Shown here piece by piece: positions 5,932-11,014 of a stretch of DNA of 11,014 nucleotides. Numbering within the stretch: the stretch's first letter is position 1; each line of letters opens with the position of its first letter. The position numbers and the translations under genes are program-made. The DNA lies in contig JALUUP010000257.1 of the NCBI GenBank assembly GCA_027021285.1, forward strand, positions 1-11,014, in the 5' to 3' direction. Under the pieces are notes generated by a model. That model saw only the letters and a list, made by a program, of their open reading frames with translations. It was not told the origin of the DNA and did not search any database. The DNA comes from Bacteroidota bacterium (GTDB lineage Bacteria > Bacteroidota > Ignavibacteria > SZUA-365 > JAADGX01).

Positions 5932-6651
5932 TCATGCTTCGAGGTGCCGACGAACCGATCTGAATATGTCGTCCAGCATTTCCTCGGTCAGCTTCCCCGT
6001 AAACGTGTTTTGCTGGCTTGGGTGGTAACTGGCAATCAGGAGCACGCCATTTCTCAGCTCGTACGTGGCGCCGTGATGGAACTCGCCCCCTTTCGCATCG
6101 GGGAGGCGCAGCGTGCGATCGACCACCTGGAACGCCAGACGTCCCAGGGCGACAACCACGCGGAGTTTTTTCAACATGGCGATTTCGTCGCGAAAAAAAC
6201 GGCTGCATGCCTGAATCTCTTCACGGGTCAACTTGTTTGCGGGCGGCGCGCAGTGAGCCACCGCAGTGATTCGGCAGTCACGCAACGTCAGGCCGTCGCC
6301 GCGTCCCACGGACTGTTCCTGCGATGCAAACCGAGCCCGGTACAGGGCGCGGTACAGCCACTCCCCGCTTCGGTCCCCGGTGAACATGCGTCCTGTGCGA
6401 TTTGCACCGTGCGCTGCGGGCGCGAGACCTACGACGAGAAGCCGCGCCGCAAGGGGCCCAAACGAGGGAACAGGTTTCCCCCAGTACTCTTCATGCTGAA
6501 ATCGCCGCACTTTTTCGCGCGCAACCTTTTCTCTCCATGCAACGAGACGCGGACATGCCTGGCATGAAACAACTGCATGGTTGAAATCATGGAGAGTCGT
6601 GAGAGGTTTATCCGGTACGCCGGTCTCGGAGAAATTCAAATCGGTATCCAC
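5932..6651 (-). CDS. Uracil-DNA glycosylase, family 5 (UDGb type)
   Basis: 239 residues from a GTG at 6651; no in-frame ATG lies nearby and the binding site is weak. Motif 1 reads Gly-Leu-Ala-Pro-Ala-Ala-His-Gly (75-82), the family 5 form, followed by Ala-Asn-Arg-Thr-Gly-Arg. Motif 2 is His-Pro-Ser-Gln-Gln-Asn (210-215). Four cysteines, C30, C33, C134 and C149, are placed to bind the [4Fe-4S] cluster of family 4/5 enzymes. Family 5 enzymes lack the catalytic Asp/Asn of motif 1 found in other families and remove uracil, and often other deaminated bases, from DNA to start base excision repair. Size fits the family. It lies between the lipoprotein gene and the epimerase in the same direction; no functional link to either is evident. 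The family assignment is firm, the exact start less so. Confidence 0.92.
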   Translation of the reverse strand: MDTDLNFSETGVPDKPLTTLHDFNHAVVSCQACPRLVAWREKVAREKVRRFQHEEYWGKPVPSFGPLAARLLVVGLAPAAHGANRTGRMFTGDRSGEWLYRALYRARFASQEQSVGRGDGLTLRDCRITAVAHCAPPANKLTREEIQACSRFFRDEIAMLKKLRVVVALGRLAFQVVDRTLRLPDAKGGEFHHGATYELRNGVLLIASYHPSQQNTFTGKLTEEMLDDIFRSVRRHLEA

Positions 6652-6789
6652 CTGTTCATTTATTTTGTGTTTCCGCGTGCACGGGAATCAAAACCATCCC
6701 GGTGAAACGCAACGATCACCCCGGACCACGCGGAAAGGGTATGTTAAAGTCGTCATTCGAGGAAGATTTCACAAGTAACCGTGCACGTT
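6652..6789. other. 138-base spacer before the uracil-DNA glycosylase gene
   Basis: Lies between the lipoprotein stop and the glycosylase start, both on the minus strand. A 5-base inverted repeat (GGTGA / TCACC, 6701-6720, 10-base loop) is present but no T tract follows on the minus strand. The gap is large enough for a promoter; I see none that is convincing. Confidence 0.3.
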
Positions 6790-8355
6790 TCAGAACCGTA
6801 CATCAAGCGTCGTAACCCTTCCGGTTCGGAGATCGACGCGGCGAATGGCATGATTGTCCGTGTCGGCAATCCAACCGTATCGGCCACGGACGGTAATTCC
6901 CCGGGGATTCCTGAAGCGGGCTTTCGTTCCCACCCCATCCCGGAAGCCCGGCCCCGCCCCGCCAGCCAGTGTCCGAACGATCCCGCGTTCCAGGTCGATA
7001 ACACGGATAGCATGATTGAATGAATCGGCGATGTACAACTTCGAGTTCGCTCCCGCGACGCCCGAAGGATGTTGAAAAAACGCTTCCGATAGCCTGCCGT
7101 CCGCGTACCAGGCAGCTGCTTCGTCATCTCCGGCCAGAGTCATGACCCACCTGCTTCCCCGCTCGATTTTTCTGACCGCGCTGGACAGACCATCGACAAA
7201 ATACAGGGTTTGATCCAGCGCGACCATCCCCAGTGGCTGTGCCAGCAAGGCCCGTAAACCCGGACCGTCGCGCATACCTTCCACGCCATACCCGATGTAG
7301 GGCTCCGCATACCCGTTTCGGCTGTCCACACGCCAGACCTGGTGCGCGCCCGGCATCGTCACGAACAACGCCGTCTTTATCTCCGCGATATCCCACGGAC
7401 TGTTCAAGCCGATCGAGCCGCCGGAACCCCGCATGTTGAAAAGCGCCGCGCGTCTCCCGTTACCCACCAGCGTCCTGACTTCTCCCGCACGCAGGTCTAT
7501 GGTTCGAACAGCGTGATTCCCCGCGTCGCATAAATACAGCACCGAATCGCCGATTGCAACCAGACCCTGCGGGTTATCGAATTGCGCTTCGTGATACCGC
7601 CCGTCCCGGAATCCCCTACCGTTCCCTATTCGCTGCGTCACGACGCCGCTTCGCACATCAATGATCAGGATTTCATTTTTCCCCGAATTGGAAACATAGA
7701 GTACGCTCCCGTCGGCGCCGATTGCAACGTTCCCGGGAAAATACAACCCCTCGGGTTCCAAGTCTGTCGCCGCGACCGGAATTTCTTCAGGCGACAACAC
7801 CCCTTGACGGTCAAAGTATTCCGCAAGCCTTGAAATAAACTCCTCCAGGAATTCAAAGCCCCTGCTGGCTGGCCAGGCGAGCACGATTCGCCCTTCAGGA
7901 TTCACCACCACGAATGCCGGTTGCGACGCTACGTCGTATCGAACCGATATGACACCTCCCGTGTCGTTGACAACCGGGTACTGAATTCGATACCTGGCGA
8001 TGGCATCCCGAACCGCGCGGTCGTCGCGGGCTCCGGCAAACCGCCCGCTATGTATCCCAATCACGGTCGAGATTTTGCCGAATTTTTCCCGGAACGCCCG
8101 GAGTTCTTCCTGGAGTCGCAGACACTCGATCGAGCCGTCCGTCCAGAACTCCAACAAGACGATTTTCCCCTGGTAGTCTTCAAGCGTACGCGGGCCGTCC
8201 GTGTTGAACCACGTCAGGCCTTTCGGAAAATCCGGCGCCCGACCGATACCCTCGAATTCCGGATCGAACAAAACCCGTTTGTCCTGGTCGATACGCTCCT
8301 CACATCCGGCAACGGCGACCACAAAGAAAAGCAGCAACAGAGGGATGTTTCGCAT
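6790..8355 (-). CDS. NHLRC2-like lipoprotein: thioredoxin-like domain plus NHL beta-propeller
   Basis: 521 residues from the ATG at 8355. The frame extends to an ATG at 8406, but only the inner start gives a proper lipoprotein signal (hydrophobic core, then Val-Ala-Gly-Cys, C18). Residues about 40-185 form a thioredoxin/TlpA-like domain. Its order of motifs (Trp-Phe-Asn-Thr near 49-52, Gly-Lys-Ile-Val near 63-66, Gly-Ile-His-Ser 100-103, Tyr-Pro-Val-Val-Asn-Asp 126-131, Gln-Pro with likely cis-Pro P146) follows NHLRC2 proteins. About 203-521 are NHL repeats, a six-bladed propeller, with recurring Asn-His-Ala-[IV]-Arg and Asp-Gly motifs. The redox motif is damaged: family Cys-x-x-Cys is Ser75-Ile-Glu-Cys78 (bases 8122-8133), so classical disulfide exchange is unlikely. 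Expected location is the outer or inner membrane facing the periplasm. Its role is unknown; binding or scaffolding through the propeller is plausible. It is divergent from the flippase gene and may head the transcript with the glycosylase and epimerase. Confidence 0.85.
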   Translation of the reverse strand: MRNIPLLLLFFVVAVAGCEERIDQDKRVLFDPEFEGIGRAPDFPKGLTWFNTDGPRTLEDYQGKIVLLEFWTDGSIECLRLQEELRAFREKFGKISTVIGIHSGRFAGARDDRAVRDAIARYRIQYPVVNDTGGVISVRYDVASQPAFVVVNPEGRIVLAWPASRGFEFLEEFISRLAEYFDRQGVLSPEEIPVAATDLEPEGLYFPGNVAIGADGSVLYVSNSGKNEILIIDVRSGVVTQRIGNGRGFRDGRYHEAQFDNPQGLVAIGDSVLYLCDAGNHAVRTIDLRAGEVRTLVGNGRRAALFNMRGSGGSIGLNSPWDIAEIKTALFVTMPGAHQVWRVDSRNGYAEPYIGYGVEGMRDGPGLRALLAQPLGMVALDQTLYFVDGLSSAVRKIERGSRWVMTLAGDDEAAAWYADGRLSEAFFQHPSGVAGANSKLYIADSFNHAIRVIDLERGIVRTLAGGAGPGFRDGVGTKARFRNPRGITVRGRYGWIADTDNHAIRRVDLRTGRVTTLDVRF

Positions 8356-8434
8356 GACACTTCCAAGATAGACGCCATCGGCGGCAGGTGCAAGCGATGA
8401 TTCCATCCCCCCGCCAGGAAATTGCGAACAAAGT

Positions 8435-8464
8435 TTGAATGCTCGTATTTCTCTGGCATATTAC
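8435..8464 (+). promoter_or_regulatory. Possible promoter for the flippase-protease operon
   Basis: TTGAAT (8435-8440) and TATTAC (8459-8464) with an 18-base spacer, in the 212-base divergent gap between the lipoprotein and flippase starts. The match is partial, so this is only a candidate. Confidence 0.25.
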
Positions 8465-8567
8465 GGGTGGTTTCGGAGTTTGACCCGATAGCAGTTGCTC
8501 GACGGCCCCGTCAGGGAACTCCGCTCGATAATGACGCAATGAAGATCGTATCGCTGAAATAAACGAC

Positions 8568-10040
8568 ATGCGAGCCCAGCTAAAACGCCTGACCACGGAC
8601 ACAGCCATGTACGGTCTCAGCAACGTGCTGGGGCGCATGATCAATTTCCTCCTCGTTCCCTTGTACACGAACGTCATTGCTCCCGGCGAGTACGGCTACG
8701 TGGGAACCGTGTACGCGTACGTCGCCTTTTTCACCATCCTGTTTCCTTACGGCATGGAAATCGCGTTCATGCGGTATTTCACAGCTCATGAACGTCACGA
8801 CAAAAAGGATGTATTCAGCACTCCTTGGATTGCGGTAGCCACGACCTCCGTTGTCCTGGCAGGCATCATACATTTCTTCTCCACTGACATCGCCTCGCTC
8901 ATCCAGCTTCCGGAGCATTTTTCTCTGATCGTGGTATTCGCCGGGTGGACCCTGGCCGTGGATGCCATCGCCGCTATTCCGTACGCGTCCCTGCGCATGG
9001 ACCGCAGGGCGTTCCGATTCGCGGTTATTCGCTTTTCCGGAATCCTGGTGGCAGTACTTCTCAATGTTTGGTTTATCGGCATCCAGCACAAGTCCATCAC
9101 CTGGATATTTATCGCCGGATTCATCGGATCATGTTTCGCCCTGGCGCTCCTTGTTCCAACGATCTTCGACCACCTGCGGCTGAAGTTTTCGCCCCCCCTG
9201 CTCCGCACATTACTGCGTTTTGGACTCCCAACAGTGCCGGCGGGACTGGCGGCAATGGTGGTGCAGGTCATCGACCGGCCACTCCTGCTTGCATTCTCCG
9301 GGGAAGAAGTCGTGGGCCTCTACAACGCCAACTACAAGCTGGGCATCTTCATGATGCTCCTGGTCGGCATGTTCCAGTACGCCTGGCAGCCGTTCTTCCT
9401 TCAACATGCGAAGGACCAAGACGCAAAGCGGATGTTCGCCCGGGTCGGAACCTACTTCCTGACCATCGCGCTCTGTATCTGGCTCGTGCTCTCGCTTTTC
9501 ATGAGCGACATCGTCCGGATTTCCGTCGCCGGGTACTATTTCATCGGTGCGAAGTACTGGACGGGGCTTAGCATTGTCCCCGTAATTCTCCTTGCCTATA
9601 TTTTTACAGGGATGGCAGCGATCTTCTCGGCGGGCCTGTACATCCGGAAGAAAACCACGTGGCTCCCCGGCATCAGCGGAACAGGCGCTGCTGTCAATAT
9701 CGTCGCCAACGTCTTGCTCATTCCGACTATGGGGATGATGGGCGCGGCGGTGGCAACGCTTTTGAGTTACGTCGTCATGTCCGCTCTGAGCTTCTTCCTT
9801 GGACAGAGAGTGTATCGCGTGCCTTACGAGTATGCCCGCATGGCAAAGCTGGTGCTTGCCGCCGCCATTCCGGCCGCCTTCTGGTACGCGCGGATCAACC
9901 CGGGACTGCCGGAAATGGTGTTTAAAGTCATCCTGGCCGGTCTCTTTCCCGGCCTGCTGTTTGTGCTTGGATTTTTTGAGCGTGGAGAGCGAAACCTCAT
10001 GACCCAATTGTTGAAAAGGATATTATCCTCGCAAGGATGA
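8568..10040 (+). CDS. Wzx-type polysaccharide flippase (MOP superfamily)
   Basis: 490 residues, very hydrophobic, with about 12-14 predicted membrane helices, the usual size for oligosaccharide flippases. The N-terminus (Leu-Thr-x-Asp-Thr-Ala-x-Tyr-Gly-Leu-Ser-Asn near residues 8-19, then Val-Pro-Leu-Tyr-Thr-Asn and Glu-Tyr-Gly) is typical of the Polysacc_synt group common in Bacteroidota and relatives. These proteins move lipid-linked sugar units from the cytoplasmic to the periplasmic side of the inner membrane for O-antigen, capsule or exopolysaccharide assembly. The ATG at 8568 fits this start pattern, although no clear Shine-Dalgarno sequence is seen. The stop overlaps the next start by four bases (ATGA). 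No glycosyltransferase or polymerase is adjacent. MurJ-like lipid II flipping is less likely given the N-terminal pattern, but substrate cannot be deduced. Confidence 0.9.
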   Translation: MRAQLKRLTTDTAMYGLSNVLGRMINFLLVPLYTNVIAPGEYGYVGTVYAYVAFFTILFPYGMEIAFMRYFTAHERHDKKDVFSTPWIAVATTSVVLAGIIHFFSTDIASLIQLPEHFSLIVVFAGWTLAVDAIAAIPYASLRMDRRAFRFAVIRFSGILVAVLLNVWFIGIQHKSITWIFIAGFIGSCFALALLVPTIFDHLRLKFSPPLLRTLLRFGLPTVPAGLAAMVVQVIDRPLLLAFSGEEVVGLYNANYKLGIFMMLLVGMFQYAWQPFFLQHAKDQDAKRMFARVGTYFLTIALCIWLVLSLFMSDIVRISVAGYYFIGAKYWTGLSIVPVILLAYIFTGMAAIFSAGLYIRKKTTWLPGISGTGAAVNIVANVLLIPTMGMMGAAVATLLSYVVMSALSFFLGQRVYRVPYEYARMAKLVLAAAIPAAFWYARINPGLPEMVFKVILAGLFPGLLFVLGFFERGERNLMTQLLKRILSSQG

Positions 10041-11014
10041 AAATACTCGTTTGCATCGTGCTGTTTCTCTTCAGCCTTGGCCCGGTTGCCGAGGCGCAGT
10101 CGGAAATGGCCGGCTCCAGGCGCATCAACCCGGAATTCGGCAAACCCGGCGTGCGGCGCAACGCCACGGCTTTGTTTCACGATCCCGCATTCCTCTCGAC
10201 GCTCCGAGACAACACGAAGCGCCGTTTCCCCGCTCTCTTGAAATCCACGCGTGCCGCAAAGCGCGAAGTCAACCCTTCGCTCAAGGTCGGCGACAAGGAT
10301 ACGTTTTTCGTCACCAACTTTGTGGACGTCTCCTACAGCCGGATCACCGCGGAAGCCCGATACGTTGATTCGCTGGTGGCCATATTCGTGGACAGCGCCG
10401 AATGGGCGAATCATCGCATCGTACAAGATCAGGTCGATTCCATCGCGGAGTACCTCGTCAAGCACTCGCTGATCATTTCGCGCGACCCGAACAAGGGGAT
10501 GCTCGAGAACGTGAAGGAAGTCTTCGGCGATCCTCCCGACATCGACGGCGACGGGAGACTCAACGTGTTGCTTTACGACATCCAGGACGGCTACACGCCT
10601 GGCGGAGCGTATATCAGCGGGTATTTTTCGTGGGTGGATCAAACCGACCAGGACGGTTCAAACCATACGGATATTCTTTACCTGGACATCTACCCCACGA
10701 TTTATGGCTCCCCCGTAAACGGCATCTGGCGTGCACTGGCTACGACCGCCCACGAGTACCAGCACCTCATTCATTACGGGCACGACCCCAACGAGATCCT
10801 GTTCATCAACGAGGGGCTTTCGATGAACGCGGAGCTGGTGTGCGGTTTTACCGGTGAAAGCCCATACGGGTATTTCAAAAACACCAATGTCCCTCTTCTC
10901 GCCTGGCCCGTCAACCCGGACTCTCCCATCGATGATTACAGCCGGGCGCAGTATTTCTTTCTTTATCTCAAGGACCGTTTCGGCGAAGGTATCTTCCGCG
11001 CCATCGTCGGCGAC
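10037..11014 (+). CDS. Secreted M30/M6-like zinc metalloprotease (partial, C-terminus beyond window)
   Basis: 326 codons in the window; the frame is open at the right edge. Residues 1-20 are a signal peptide ending Ala-Glu-Ala. A zinc site His-Glu-Tyr-Gln-His (239-243) is followed 16 residues later by Glu259 in Asn-Glu-Gly-Leu-Ser, the gluzincin-type third ligand seen in hyicolysin-like M30 peptidases. E240 would be the catalytic base. An Asp-Ile-Asp-Gly-Asp-Gly motif (168-173) resembles a calcium-binding loop. Proteins of this layout in FCB-group bacteria are often exported and carry a C-terminal T9SS sorting domain; any such domain would lie outside the window. The ATG overlaps the flippase stop (ATGA) with AAGGA just before it, implying coupled translation. 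M6 versus M30 placement is uncertain. Confidence 0.85.
   Translation, partial: MKILVCIVLFLFSLGPVAEAQSEMAGSRRINPEFGKPGVRRNATALFHDPAFLSTLRDNTKRRFPALLKSTRAAKREVNPSLKVGDKDTFFVTNFVDVSYSRITAEARYVDSLVAIFVDSAEWANHRIVQDQVDSIAEYLVKHSLIISRDPNKGMLENVKEVFGDPPDIDGDGRLNVLLYDIQDGYTPGGAYISGYFSWVDQTDQDGSNHTDILYLDIYPTIYGSPVNGIWRALATTAHEYQHLIHYGHDPNEILFINEGLSMNAELVCGFTGESPYGYFKNTNVPLLAWPVNPDSPIDDYSRAQYFFLYLKDRFGEGIFRAIVGD

Noticed and set aside
5280..5963. A 227-codon plus-strand open frame opposite the epimerase
   Set aside because: It lies almost wholly over the epimerase, whose Rossmann and active-site motifs are unambiguous; the antisense translation shows no domain.
8356..8406. Longer start for the NHLRC2-like protein at the ATG at 8406
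   Set aside because: It would put 17 polar residues before the lipoprotein signal peptide; the ATG at 8355 gives a normal lipobox signal.
9210..10007. A 265-codon minus-strand open frame opposite the flippase
   Set aside because: The translation is extremely rich in His, Asp, Glu and Gly, the usual antisense image of a membrane protein, and the flippase is clearly the real gene.

Overview
The window is about 11 kb of moderately GC-rich bacterial DNA. It holds ten protein genes, two of them cut by the window ends, and a short AT-rich divergent spacer. I see no RNA genes, insertion sequences or CRISPR arrays. The best taxonomic clue is a set of GldL/GldM-type membrane motor proteins, the core of the type IX secretion system (T9SS). 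These are known from Bacteroidota and relatives (Ignavibacteria/Chlorobi and other FCB-group lineages). A secreted HExxH protease and an NHLRC2-like lipoprotein fit the same picture. The composition and divergent sequences suggest a non-model FCB lineage such as Ignavibacteria or Kapabacteria. That placement is inference.

Left part (1-4231, minus strand): four consecutive genes read as L1-M1-L2-M2. L1 and L2 each carry a two-helix hairpin with a buried glutamate and a Gly-Leu-Arg signature, as in GldL. M1 and M2 each have one N-terminal membrane helix followed by a periplasmic region, as in GldM. This looks like two diverged proton-driven 5:2-type motors side by side. L2 has a signal peptide and an extra membrane helix, which is unusual. 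M2 runs off the left edge. This tandem motor pair is the most interesting content of the window.

Middle (4232-4940): a roughly 400-base AT-rich divergent spacer with several short perfect inverted repeats, then a small plus-strand gene of unknown function with a strong ribosome binding site.

Centre-right (4968-8355, minus strand): an NHLRC2-like thioredoxin/NHL lipoprotein, a family 5 uracil-DNA glycosylase and a GalE-like sugar-nucleotide epimerase, all in the same direction and ending convergently against the small gene.

Right (8568-11014, plus strand, divergent from the lipoprotein): a Wzx-type polysaccharide flippase overlapping by 4 bases a secreted M30-like zinc metalloprotease that runs off the right edge. 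The epimerase and flippase could serve cell-surface glycan synthesis. The protease is a plausible T9SS client, so the window may combine a secretion motor, a substrate and surface-glycan functions. That functional link is inferred, not shown.
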